From NCBI RefSeq assembly GCF_020544405.1, contig NZ_CP065410.1:3782001-3846000 (forward strand): 64,000 bases of DNA, in the 5' to 3' direction. Every line of letters starts with the position of its first letter. The first letter of the stretch is position 1. Under the pieces are notes generated by a model that ran no database searches, had not been told where the DNA came from, and worked only from the letters and a program-made list of their open reading frames with translations. This document shows, piece by piece, positions 1 through 7,557 of the stretch. Both the position numbers and the translations under genes were made by a program. The DNA comes from Pseudomonas sp. IAC-BECa141. GTDB lineage: Bacteria; Pseudomonadota; Gammaproteobacteria; Pseudomonadales; Pseudomonadaceae.

Positions 1-1024
1 CCAGTTCCTCCTCCAGCACACCGCGTTGCAGCAGGATCGAGGTCGCCGCGATCTTGCCGGCCAGCATCGCCGCTTCACCGCCGCGAATACCGCCCATGTC
101 ACCGGCCAGATGCACGTGGGGCTCGCTGCTTTGCTGCCAGATGTTGGCATTGGCGCGCAGGTAGCCGTCGTCGCTGAAGCCGTGATCCAGGCCCATCTGC
201 TGACTCAGCTGCGTACGCGGAATGAAGCCGTAGCCGACCGCCAGCGTCTTCGCTTCGAAGCGTTCGACGCGGCTCATGTCCGGCTCCCACGTTGCCGAGT
301 ACGGCGCCACGCTGACGCTTTTCAGTTCGCCTTCGCCGTGCGCTTGGACCACGCCCCAGCCGTAGTTCATCGGGATGCCGTGCAGTTTCAGATAAGCGAG
401 CATGCTCAAGCCATCGAGGAACAGCTGCGGCTTGTTCAGCAGTGCCAGACTTTCCTTGGCGATCTTGCCGAACGCACAGGCCTCGTAGACACCCGCCACA
501 CTGACGCCCGAGGCGTGCAACTGGGTCGCCACCAGTGGCAACAGCGGCCCGGTGCCGGCAATCACCACCGGCCCCTGCGGTTTGACCACGCCGCTTTTGA
601 TCTGCAATTGCAGACCGCCGAGCATGATCACACCGGGCAAGGTCCAGCCGGGAAACGGCACGCTGCGCTCGTGGCAACCGGCGGCCAGCAGCAACTGCGG
701 GTATCGGATTTCGTGCAAACGCTCGTCGCCGTCCAGCACCACCAGCGAGCGCGTGCCTTCGGCGCCGACCACGCGGTGGTTGAGACGCACGTCGATCAGC
801 CCGGACTGCTCCTGAAAATCACCGTGCAATTTGCCCAGCGCCTCGGAATAACGCGGCCCCAGATAATCCAGCTGCACCCCGTCACGCAGCGGTCCGCGAT
901 AGACCACGCCGCCAAGACGCGAAGCTTCTTCAAGCAAGGTGCAGCGCACCCCGTGCAGGGCCAGTTCGATGGCTGCGGCCATTCCCGCCGGGCCACCGCC
1001 GACGATCACCGGATGCGGGCTCAT
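1..1024 (-). CDS. NAD(P)/FAD-dependent oxidoreductase, HcnB/opine-oxidase A type (3' end outside window)
   Basis: The minus-strand frame starts at ATG 1024 and runs off the left edge. The N-terminus reads MSPHPVIVGGGPAGMAAAIE, a Rossmann dinucleotide-binding loop (GGGPAG at residues 9-14). Later come AAGCHERSVPFPGW, typical of the HcnB/OoxA/SoxA-like family, and LAGDMGGIRGGEAA, an FAD-contacting segment. Its start overlaps the stop of the upstream 2Fe-2S gene in an ATGA arrangement, so the two are translationally coupled. Members of this family form amine, opine or glycine dehydrogenase complexes with a small ferredoxin-like subunit and usually a DAO-like subunit. The substrate cannot be read from sequence. 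Confidence 0.88.
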   Translation of the reverse strand, partial: MSPHPVIVGGGPAGMAAAIELALHGVRCTLLEEASRLGGVVYRGPLRDGVQLDYLGPRYSEALGKLHGDFQEQSGLIDVRLNHRVVGAEGTRSLVVLDGDERLHEIRYPQLLLAAGCHERSVPFPGWTLPGVIMLGGLQLQIKSGVVKPQGPVVIAGTGPLLPLVATQLHASGVSVAGVYEACAFGKIAKESLALLNKPQLFLDGLSMLAYLKLHGIPMNYGWGVVQAHGEGELKSVSVAPYSATWEPDMSRVERFEAKTLAVGYGFIPRTQLSQQMGLDHGFSDDGYLRANANIWQQSSEPHVHLAGDMGGIRGGEAAMLAGKIAATSILLQRGVLEEEL

Positions 1025-1284
1025 ACCACCTCCTGCCCGTGAATACGGTTGACCTGGGTTTCGATCAACATGCCCTCGCGCACCACGGTCTGGCAGGCGC
1101 GGCGCTTGTGCCGGCCATTGATTTTCACCAGGCAGCACTGGCACACGCCCATGCCGCAATAGGCACCGCTGATCTGGTTGTGATCGTTGCGCGCGACCTG
1201 GCGCACGCCGAGGGACTGAATGACGCTGAGCACGGTTTCGCCAATGGCGGCGGTGACCGGCTGGCCGTTGATGTGGACAGTCAT
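1021..1284 (-). CDS. Small (2Fe-2S)-binding subunit of an FAD dehydrogenase complex
   Basis: This is a ferredoxin-like small subunit (HcnA/OoxX type) carrying a 2Fe-2S cluster for the adjacent FAD subunit. The cysteine motif is GAYCGMGVCQCC, with a further Cys in RRACQTVV. I chose ATG 1284 because the family begins with a short beta-strand like MTVHINGQPV. In-frame ATGs at 1335 and 1347 would add 17 to 21 residues, and no start has a clear Shine-Dalgarno sequence. It overlaps the FAD subunit gene by 4 bp (ATGA), indicating one operon. The exact start is uncertain; the family call is firm. Confidence 0.82.
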   Translation of the reverse strand: MTVHINGQPVTAAIGETVLSVIQSLGVRQVARNDHNQISGAYCGMGVCQCCLVKINGRHKRRACQTVVREGMLIETQVNRIHGQEVV

Positions 1285-1595
1285 ATCCGCCTGCGTCAAA
1301 GGCTGGATATCGAAGGTTCTTTCTAGGCAGTGCATTGCAATGATCATCCGTGAAAAGGTTCAGGTGAGGTTGAAACAGCTCCTTGCTGCACTACACCTCG
1401 CCGGCTCGTGGGGGTTATCGCTCTCTATCGGGCCGGCAGGTTATTCCTGCTCGCGCAGCAAAGTGCGCGCAAGCAATGTAGTCGATCCAGCGGCAAGGGC
1501 CTAGAAATTTCACGGTAGGGGATATTGCGCCGACGAATATTGATCCACGCCATGGAAATGACTGGTCGGTTCTGCGCCTTCGGCTCGCGCAGACA
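1285..1595. other. Intergenic region with no supported gene
   Basis: About 310 bp lie upstream of the 2Fe-2S/FAD operon. I see no convincing ORF, RNA fold or strong promoter here. It presumably holds the operon's promoter on the minus strand. Confidence 0.5.
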
Positions 1596-1630
1596 GCAAA
1601 AAGCCGCTTCAACCCGAAGGTGGAAGCGGC
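1596..1630 (-). terminator. Rho-independent terminator
   Basis: On the minus strand GCCGCTTC (1630-1623) pairs with GAAGCGGC (1610-1603) and is followed by a T run (1602-1598). It lies just downstream of the 24-codon gene at 1652-1726 and would end that transcript. Confidence 0.8.
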
Positions 1631-1651
1631 CAAGGCATATGCCTCAAGTAA

Positions 1652-1726
1652 TCAGTGCACGAACAGGGCGATCAGGATGATGATCGGGATTGGAACGCCG
1701 AGGAAAAACAGCAGTAGTGAGCGCAT
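1652..1726 (-). CDS. 24-residue hydrophobic membrane peptide
   Basis: The peptide begins MRSLLLFFLGVPIP, is almost wholly hydrophobic and ends in FVH before TGA (1654-1652). It can form a single membrane helix with a positive N-terminus and a Pro-Ile-Pro kink. A strong ribosome-binding site (AAGGAGA) lies about 6 bases before ATG 1726, and a good terminator follows at 1596-1630. It lies 15 bp downstream of the membrane-protein gene at 1742-2680, so both are probably co-transcribed. The function is unknown. The strong RBS, flanking terminator and clean hydrophobic composition support a real gene. Confidence 0.7.
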   Translation of the reverse strand: MRSLLLFFLGVPIPIIILIALFVH

Positions 1727-1741
1727 GGTGGTTCTCCTTGA

Positions 1742-2680
1742 TTAACGGACTGGCGGCAGCGTGGTCGTGGTGTAGGTTTCGACTTCGACGTACTCGACCG
1801 CATCCCGGCGGCGACCGCCGAAGGTGGCCGAGAGACTGGCGAAGAACGCACCGGCCAGCAGTGCGATGAACATCCACAGCGAAGTCCAGGCAGCGACTTT
1901 GGCGGCGGTGTCGGCAGCTTGTTGCGCTTTAACCTTGGCGTCGGCGATTGCCTTCTGGGTGCGGGCGTAGATTTCATCGACCCGACGTTCGGCGTCGGCC
2001 TGGGTCAGGTTGGTACGCTGGGCGACCAGTTGGGCGAGGTAGCTACGGTCTTCGGCGCTGAGCTGACCGTTGGCCAGGCTCTGGGCGAAGATCCGGGTCA
2101 CGGTGCCACGGGCGGCGTCATCGCTGACGGCGGCGGGACGATCGTCGCGGAACAGGCTGTCGACGAAGTAGCCGTACTGATCGCTGTCAGTGTTGGACGC
2201 TGCGGTGCCGGCTGCTTGGGTCATCGCACTGGCTGCGCCACCGGCAACGCTTGCACCGGCCTGCACACCGCCGCTGACGATGCTGCTGACCGAACCGACC
2301 ACCAGCGTCGCGGTAACCAGCGTTGCTACGCACCAGGCGAGGAAGCCATGGGCGGTATCGCGAAAGTACACTTCGTCACCGTGCATGTTGGCCCATTTCA
2401 CCCGCAGGCGACCGGCGATGTAGCCACCCAGTCCCGAAGCGATGATTTGTGTGGCGGCCAGCCAGATGATGGTTGAAATGCCCAGGCCCTTGGCACTGAC
2501 GCCCTCACCGGCCCAGGGTGAAACGGCGGAGAAGCCCAGACCGAAACCCAACAGCACCAGAATCAGCGACAGTGCCGCTGCAGCGGCAGCCCCTGCGAAA
2601 ATCGCGCCCCAGGACACCCCTGAGACGTTGCTCGACTCTCCTTCGTAGGCAGGATAAAACCCATCAGAGGATCTATTCAT
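1742..2680 (-). CDS. Multi-pass inner-membrane protein of unknown function
   Basis: This 312-residue protein starts at MNRSSDGFYPAYEG (ATG 2680, with GGAG upstream). Hydrophobic stretches appear near residues 22-50 (WGAIFAGAAAAAALSLILVL), 65-85, 108-140 (LAWCVATLVTATLVVGSV) and near the C-terminus (WTSLWMFIALLAGAFFASL). Between the third and fourth lies a soluble, Ala/Gln/Arg-rich segment of about 110 residues that is probably alpha-helical. The last helix is followed by a basic GGRRRD and an acidic tail. A longer in-frame start at 2761 is possible, but its extra residues look non-coding. It is followed by the 24-residue peptide gene. No enzymatic motif is visible. Confidence 0.8.
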   Translation of the reverse strand: MNRSSDGFYPAYEGESSNVSGVSWGAIFAGAAAAAALSLILVLLGFGLGFSAVSPWAGEGVSAKGLGISTIIWLAATQIIASGLGGYIAGRLRVKWANMHGDEVYFRDTAHGFLAWCVATLVTATLVVGSVSSIVSGGVQAGASVAGGAASAMTQAAGTAASNTDSDQYGYFVDSLFRDDRPAAVSDDAARGTVTRIFAQSLANGQLSAEDRSYLAQLVAQRTNLTQADAERRVDEIYARTQKAIADAKVKAQQAADTAAKVAAWTSLWMFIALLAGAFFASLSATFGGRRRDAVEYVEVETYTTTTLPPVR

Positions 2681-2734
2681 TGTTGTAGTGCTCCAGGGAT
2701 GAAAAATGGTGTTACAACTCGTCATCAGAGGAAT

Positions 2735-2751
2735 TGCAGTGACCGTGCCAG
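2735..2751 (-). promoter_or_regulatory. Candidate sigma-54 (-24/-12) promoter
   Basis: The minus strand reads CTGGCACGGTCACTGCA, a GG-N10-GC arrangement matching the RpoN consensus TGGCACG-N4-TTGC except for one T-to-C change. It lies about 55 to 70 bases upstream of ATG 2680, giving a short leader. No activator site was identified. This is a pattern match only. Confidence 0.35.
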
Positions 2752-2977
2752 TCGCCAACATTAAATAATTCGTTTTAATTCAATCAGTTAAAAATTATGA
2801 ACTTCCCAGGACCATGCAATTTGCAACAACGGGTCGATATCAGCGGGTTTTATGCATTGGCACAAAAGCCGCGCCATCGCGTTTCTATCCGCTAAAACAT
2901 GAAAGTTAATTTAAAGCGCCAGCGCAAAATCTTGGCAAAATGCTGCCATTGCGTTTGAACAGACCAGCAGGCCCACC

Positions 2978-3661
2978 ATGACTCGCATCCTGACCATCGA
3001 AGACGACGCCGTGACCGCCCGGGAAATTGTCGCCGAACTGAGCAGCCACGGCCTCGACGTGGACTGGGTCGACAACGGCCGTGAAGGCCTGGACCGCGCC
3101 GTCAGCGGCAACTACGACCTGATCACCCTTGACCGCATGCTGCCGGAACTCGATGGCCTGGCCATCGTCACCACCCTGCGCACCATGGGCGTGGCCACAC
3201 CGATCCTGATGATCAGCGCCCTCTCCGACGTCGACGAGCGCGTGCGCGGCTTGCGCGCCGGTGGCGATGACTACCTGACCAAACCGTTCGCCACCGATGA
3301 AATGGCCGCCCGGGTTGAAGTGTTGCTGCGCCGGCAGAACAGCAACGGCGCCCAACCGACCACCTTGCAGGTGGCGGATCTGCAACTCGACCTGATCAGC
3401 CACGAAGCCCGTCGCGCCGAACAGGTGCTGACGCTGCTGCCGACCGAGTACAAATTGCTGGAGTTTCTGATGCGCAACAGCGGCCAGATCCTGTCGCGGA
3501 TGATGATTTTCGAGGAAGTCTGGGGCTATCACTTCGATCCCGGCACCAACCTGATCGACGTGCACATCGGCCGCCTGCGCAAGAAGATCGACCCGCCGGG
3601 CAATGTCCCGCTGATCCGCACAGTGCGAGGCTCGGGTTATGTCATTGCCGAACCCGTCTGA
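2978..3661 (+). CDS. OmpR-family DNA-binding response regulator
   Basis: This 227-residue protein has a receiver domain (1-120) with acidic pair E8/D9-D10, phospho-acceptor D52 (TLDRMLPELDG), the SALSD switch region near 80 and K102 (YLTKPF). A winged-helix effector domain follows, with signatures LLPTEYKLLEFLMRN, IFEEVWGYHFDPGTN and HIGRLRKKID. It is the regulator partner of the overlapping sensor kinase gene at 3639. The intergenic region upstream (2760-2930) is AT-rich and could hold autoregulatory sites. The stimulus is not evident. Confidence 0.95.
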   Translation: MTRILTIEDDAVTAREIVAELSSHGLDVDWVDNGREGLDRAVSGNYDLITLDRMLPELDGLAIVTTLRTMGVATPILMISALSDVDERVRGLRAGGDDYLTKPFATDEMAARVEVLLRRQNSNGAQPTTLQVADLQLDLISHEARRAEQVLTLLPTEYKLLEFLMRNSGQILSRMMIFEEVWGYHFDPGTNLIDVHIGRLRKKIDPPGNVPLIRTVRGSGYVIAEPV

Positions 3662-5033
3662 CGGTTGGCGCTCCTCCAGCAGCCGCTTGCTGGCGCTGTA
3701 CAGTTCGTTGTTCGTGGCGTGGAGTGCGATCCTGATGGGGGTCATGTACTTCGAGGTTTCCGGTTATCTCGACAACCTCGCCAAGCATTCGCTGATGCAA
3801 CGTCAGCATCTGTTTTCGCACTTTCGCGGCGATCAACTGGAAGACGCGCTCGCCGCCAGCATGACCTTCGACATTCGCGGCATCGACGCCTATGGCCTGT
3901 TTGACGCCCAGCACCGCTACCTCGGCGGCGCGTTGCAGAAGATCCCCGAAGGGCTGCCGCTGGACGGCAAGATCCACATGCTCAGTGAATGCGCCGACTC
4001 CGACGATCCGACCCTGCCCAATGACAGTTGCGACGCGGTCGCCACCCCGACCCGCGACGGCCGCTGGCTGGTGCTGCTGCGGGACAACGGTTCGCTGTTC
4101 GCGGTGACGAAAATCATTCTGCATGCGTTGTTCTGGGGCGTATCGCTGACGATTGTGCCGGGGATCATCGGCTGGCATTTGCTGCGCCGTCGGCCGCTGC
4201 GGCGGATTCGGGCGATCCAGGCCAGCGCCCAGTCGATTGTCGCCGGCGACCTGACTCACCGTTTGCCGCTGTCCAATCGCCGCGATGAGCTGGACATGCT
4301 CGCCGCCATCGTCAACGCCATGCTCGATCGCATCGAGCGCCTGATGAATGAAGTCAAAGGCGTGTGCGACAACATCGCCCATGACCTGCGCACCCCGCTG
4401 ACCCGTTTGCGGGCGCAGTTGTATCGCATGCAGCAACAGGCCGGCGAAGGCTCGCCGGAAGCGGCGCAACTGGATCTGGTGCTGGCCGAGGCCGATACGC
4501 TGATGGCACGGTTTCGCGGGTTGCTGAGAATTTCGGAACTTGAGGATCGTCAGCGGCGCTCGGGGTTTGTCGAGCTTGATCCGGTGTTGTTGTTGCAGGA
4601 ACTGCACGAATTCTATCTGCCGCTGGCCGAAGACGACGAGCTGCGTTTCGAGCTGAACATGCCAGAAACCCTGCCCATGCTGAACGGTGACCGGGCGTTG
4701 CTGTTTGAAGCCCTGGCGAACCTGTTGAGCAACTCGATCAAGTTCACCCCGGCCGGTGGCACGGTGGTGTTGCGCGGGGTCAATGATGCGGGGCATACGC
4801 GGATCGAAGTGCATGACTCCGGCCCCGGCATTCCCGAATCCGAGCGGGAGGCGGTGTTCCAGCGTTTCTACCGCGCCGAGGGCGGGCAACTGCAAAATGG
4901 TTTTGGCTTGGGGCTGTCGATCGTCGCGGCGATCGTCAACCTGCACGGGTTCAGCCTTGAGGTGGGACGCAGCGATCTGGGCGGGGCGAAGCTGGTGCTG
5001 GATTGTCGGCAGAGCCTGATTTCACAGGCTTGA
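3639..5033 (+). CDS. Two-component sensor histidine kinase
   Basis: This 464-residue inner-membrane kinase has TM1 at about 16-40, a periplasmic sensor region at 41-155 with three Cys (118, 131 and nearby), TM2 at 157-182 and HAMP at 183-236. The dimerisation/H-box is CDNIAHDLRTPLTRLRAQL with phospho-acceptor H248. The ATPase domain shows an N-box (ANLLSNSIKF), G1 (HDSGPGIPESE) and G2 (GFGLGLSIV). Its ATG lies 23 bp inside the end of the response-regulator gene, so the two are translationally coupled. The transcript runs into a REP palindrome at 5042. The ligand is unknown. Confidence 0.95.
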   Translation: MSLPNPSDGWRSSSSRLLALYSSLFVAWSAILMGVMYFEVSGYLDNLAKHSLMQRQHLFSHFRGDQLEDALAASMTFDIRGIDAYGLFDAQHRYLGGALQKIPEGLPLDGKIHMLSECADSDDPTLPNDSCDAVATPTRDGRWLVLLRDNGSLFAVTKIILHALFWGVSLTIVPGIIGWHLLRRRPLRRIRAIQASAQSIVAGDLTHRLPLSNRRDELDMLAAIVNAMLDRIERLMNEVKGVCDNIAHDLRTPLTRLRAQLYRMQQQAGEGSPEAAQLDLVLAEADTLMARFRGLLRISELEDRQRRSGFVELDPVLLLQELHEFYLPLAEDDELRFELNMPETLPMLNGDRALLFEALANLLSNSIKFTPAGGTVVLRGVNDAGHTRIEVHDSGPGIPESEREAVFQRFYRAEGGQLQNGFGLGLSIVAAIVNLHGFSLEVGRSDLGGAKLVLDCRQSLISQA

Positions 5034-5041
5034 CCTTCATA

Positions 5042-5153
5042 GATCGTTCCCACGCTCTGCGTGGGAATGCAGCCCGGGACGCTCCGCGTCCCTTCCAGAG
5101 CTGGAACGCGGAGCGTCCCTTGAGGCATTCCCACGCAGAGCGTGGGAACGATC
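5042..5153. repeat. REP doublet (REPIN-like) of the GTTCCCACGC class
   Basis: A perfect 29-bp inverted repeat (5042-5070 and 5125-5153, core GTTCCCACGCTCTGCGTGGG) encloses a second palindrome pair, GGGACGCTCCGCGTCCC (5076-5092) and CGGAGCGTCCC (5109-5119). It occupies the gap between the convergent kinase and SRPBCC genes, a usual REP location, and may act as a bidirectional transcript stop. A single-unit relative lies at 40283. Confidence 0.85.
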
Positions 5154-5160
5154 AACAAAC

Positions 5161-5571
5161 TCAGGTGGGGTAGTTGGCGCGCAGCGCTTCGAGCCCGCCC
5201 TGATAGACGCCGCTGAACAACGCCACCACTTCCTCATCGCTCACGCCCTTGGCCGTGAAGCGCCCCGACCACGTCACCCGCGCGCCCTGCCCCTGGGCTT
5301 CAACACGAATCGTCGCCAGATAATCGGTGGCCGGAAACGGTGCCTGCAGAATCGAATAGCTGTAGGTTTTGCCCGCGTTATCGAACGTCTCCAGACGCTC
5401 GACCACCACCGCGCCGTCAGCAGTTTGCAAAGTGCGCACGCGCCCGCCTTCGCTCAGTTCGCTGTTGAGAATGAACGGCAGCCAGTCCGGCAAGGTGTTG
5501 AAGCCGCCAATCAATTGCCAGACCTGATCGGCCGAAGCCGGGATGTCGATCGTTGCCGATGCTGTTGCCAT
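5161..5571 (-). CDS. SRPBCC (START/Bet v1-like) family protein
   Basis: This 136-residue protein begins MATASATIDIPASADQVWQL and continues FNTLPDWLPF. That is the usual N-terminal strand, helix and W-x-D pocket entrance of polyketide-cyclase/dehydrase-type SRPBCC proteins. The pattern of beta strands continues to the C-terminal helix (VVALFSGVYQGGLEALRANY). Such proteins bind small hydrophobic ligands. It lies 25 bp downstream of an SDR dehydrogenase gene on the same strand, so the two probably act on related substrates. No catalytic assignment is possible. Confidence 0.88.
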   Translation of the reverse strand: MATASATIDIPASADQVWQLIGGFNTLPDWLPFILNSELSEGGRVRTLQTADGAVVVERLETFDNAGKTYSYSILQAPFPATDYLATIRVEAQGQGARVTWSGRFTAKGVSDEEVVALFSGVYQGGLEALRANYPT

Positions 5572-5596
5572 AAATGAAAAGTCTCTCTCAATGAAT

Positions 5597-6394
5597 TCAG
5601 ATAGTCAGGCTGTCGACCACGCCGCCGTCGACCCGCAACGCGGCGCCGGTGGTGGCCGAGGACAGCGGTGAAGCGATGTAGGTGACCAGGTGCGCGACCT
5701 CTTCGACATCCGCCACACGCTGGATGATCGAGCTCGGACGGGCCCGGCGAACAAACGCGTCTGCCTCGTCCCGCAGGCTGCGGCCAGACTCGGCGGCGGC
5801 ATCCTTGAGCATTTCCTCGACTCCGTCGGTCAAGGTCGGCCCGGGCAGGATCGCGTTGACCGTCACCCCGGTGCCCGCCAGGCGTTTGGCCAGGCCATGG
5901 GACACCGCGAGGTTGGCGCTTTTGGTCACGCCGTAGTTGATCATGTCGGCCGGGGTAGCCACGCCGGATTCCGAAGACAGGAAAATCACCCGGCCCCAGC
6001 CCTGCTCGACCATCGCCGGTACGTAATGCCGCGACAGGCGCACGCCGGAGATCACGTTGATTTCATAAAAGCGCGTCCACTCATCGTCCGGCGCGTCGAA
6101 AAAATCCACGGCGTTGTAAATCCCGAGATTGTTCACCAGGATGTCGGCTTTCGGTTCGGCGGCGAACAGTTTCTGCGCGCCTTCGGCCGTGCCCAGATCC
6201 GCCGTCAGACCGCGCAGTTGCGCGCCCGGCACCTTGTCGCGAATGCTTGCCAGCGCCTGCTCGACCTTGGCCGCGTCGCGACCGATCACCACCACCGTAG
6301 CGCCTGCCTCGGCCAGCGACTGGCAGATGCCCAAACCGATGCCCGCCGTGCTGCCGCTGACAATCGCCAGTTTTCCGCTCAGATCGATCTTCAT
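5597..6394 (-). CDS. Short-chain dehydrogenase/reductase (SDR) family oxidoreductase
   Basis: This classical SDR has 265 residues. The cofactor motif GSTAGIGLGI is at residues 14-23, the NNLG structural motif near 89-92, the catalytic Ser in IFLSSESG, and the YGVTK catalytic Tyr/Lys near 155-159. ILPGPTLTDG follows and a C-terminal GGAxRVDGG-like end closes the fold. An Arg in VIGRDAAK after strand 2 suggests NADP preference. It is probably co-transcribed with the SRPBCC gene downstream. The substrate is unknown. Confidence 0.93.
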   Translation of the reverse strand: MKIDLSGKLAIVSGSTAGIGLGICQSLAEAGATVVVIGRDAAKVEQALASIRDKVPGAQLRGLTADLGTAEGAQKLFAAEPKADILVNNLGIYNAVDFFDAPDDEWTRFYEINVISGVRLSRHYVPAMVEQGWGRVIFLSSESGVATPADMINYGVTKSANLAVSHGLAKRLAGTGVTVNAILPGPTLTDGVEEMLKDAAAESGRSLRDEADAFVRRARPSSIIQRVADVEEVAHLVTYIASPLSSATTGAALRVDGGVVDSLTI

Positions 6395-6612
6395 GCTTTC
6401 ACCTCATCAATGGGTAATGGTGCACGTCAGGACACCCGTTTCGCTTCACGCATGGCCTGCCAGAAACCGGCCGGACCGGCCAGCGAGAATTGTAGTGCAG
6501 TCGCCTTGATATCGACGCCATGGATTGCGGCGATGTGGATTTCGAGTGTGGGGAATTGAAGTGGGCGGTGGAGCTGGACGGAGCCGGCGGTCAACGCGCA
6601 ATCCCTGAGCGC
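6395..6612. other. Region with an orphan open fragment, no intact gene
   Basis: Between the SDR gene and the dehydratase remnant the minus strand stays open for about 60 codons, ending at TGA 6429-6427 with a protein-like tail (AGPAGFWQAMREAKRVS). There is no ATG, no ribosome-binding site and no recognised family. It may be the 3' end of another deleted gene or the SDR leader. A TACAAT hexamer lies within it on the minus strand. Confidence 0.35.
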
Positions 6613-6765
6613 TCAAATCCCCATCCGCGCCCACTCCCCCAACCGTTGCGCACTGATACTCACCCCCGAGCCGCACGTTTGCTAGTTTCCCAGCTTCAGC
6701 CAGATGCGCCGGGATGCGGTCGACAGACTTGGATGGACGATCAGCGGCGTGCGGATGTACAGCAT
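6613..6765 (-). pseudogene. Deletion remnant of a PLP-dependent serine/threonine dehydratase-like gene
   Basis: ATG 6765, preceded by GGGAG, opens a frame reading MLYIRTPLIVHPSLSTASRR and then IWLKLGN before TAG. This is the start of PLP fold-type II dehydratases, which continue WLKLENLQPSGSFK. Immediately downstream another frame reads CGSGVSISAQRLGEWARMGI and stops. It matches the usual C-terminus of the same family (CGGVSISAQRL). The middle of about 270 codons, including the PLP lysine, is missing. Both ends of one gene are therefore joined by an internal deletion. The product cannot be functional. Confidence 0.7.
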
Positions 6766-6897
6766 GGCGGACTCCCGAAGCGGCGAATCGGATGATCGGA
6801 AGGTCTCAGCCTGGAGTTTGGACCACGGCCCTGCCAGCGGTTAAACGCCGGGGATCGTGCCGGGATCTACACTGAACGGAACAGCCGTGAGGTGCCT

Positions 6898-7557
6898 ATG
6901 AAAATGTCAGCGCAAATGACCGTGGTCGCAGTGCTCGCCACCCTTGCCTATCTGGGCCTGGCGATGTGGGGCATCGGTGGCGTGGCGGTGTTTTTTTCTC
7001 ACGGGGCGCTGGTCGTGGTGGCGCTGGCCACGCTGGCCATGGTGGTGGCGTCGCTGTTCACGGAAGTGAACCTGAGCACCGGCGAACGCGAGGATCGGGC
7101 CAATCGCTGGGTGATTCCGGCGTTCGCGGTGATCGGTCTCGTTAGTGCCGTTCTGCCGGCTTACTGCGACCGCATCGGTTTCTGGACCATCGGCCGCGAA
7201 GGCACCCGCTGGTTGGGAGCGTTGCTGTTCATTGTCGGTGGCGTGTTGCGCTTGTGGCCGGTGTTTGTGCTTGGCAATCGGTTCAGCGGGCTGGTGGCGA
7301 TTCAGCCGGGGCATCGGCTGGTGACCGAGGGCATTTATCGGCATCTGCGCAACCCCAGTTATCTGGGGCTGGTGATCAATGCGATCGGCTGGGCGCTGGC
7401 GTTTCGCTCGGTGGTCGGCCTGTTGCTGGCAGCGCTGACGCTGATCCCGCTGATCGCCCGCATCCACTCCGAAGAGGCCTTGCTGCGCACGCAGTTCGGC
7501 GCCGAATACGACGCCTATTGCGCGCGCAGCTGGCGCTTGGTGCCCGGTGTTTATTGA
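6898..7557 (+). CDS. Isoprenylcysteine carboxyl methyltransferase (ICMT)-family membrane protein
   Basis: This 219-residue integral membrane protein has about five hydrophobic segments. The conserved C-terminal block EGIYRHLRNPSYLGLV followed by EEALLRTQFGAEYDAYCARS is typical of bacterial ICMT/PEMT-like methyltransferases that bind S-adenosylmethionine at the membrane. ATG 6898 is chosen over GTG 6892 because GAGG sits 6 bases before it. Bacterial homologues have varied or unknown acceptors. The 3' end overlaps the convergent HAD gene by 7 bp. Confidence 0.88.
   Translation: MKMSAQMTVVAVLATLAYLGLAMWGIGGVAVFFSHGALVVVALATLAMVVASLFTEVNLSTGEREDRANRWVIPAFAVIGLVSAVLPAYCDRIGFWTIGREGTRWLGALLFIVGGVLRLWPVFVLGNRFSGLVAIQPGHRLVTEGIYRHLRNPSYLGLVINAIGWALAFRSVVGLLLAALTLIPLIARIHSEEALLRTQFGAEYDAYCARSWRLVPGVY

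Noticed and set aside
26..1042. 338-codon plus-strand ORF
   Set aside because: It is antisense to a clear FAD-dependent oxidoreductase on the minus strand; high GC leaves such shadow frames open throughout.
2858..2873. Second GG-N10-GC element on the plus strand before the response regulator
   Set aside because: TGGCACAAAAGCCGCG departs from the RpoN -12 consensus (no TTGC), so it is too weak to list.
6446..6676. 76-codon minus-strand ORF over the dehydratase remnant
   Set aside because: Frame runs across both remnant ends in a non-coding phase (Arg/Pro-rich), so it is not a gene.
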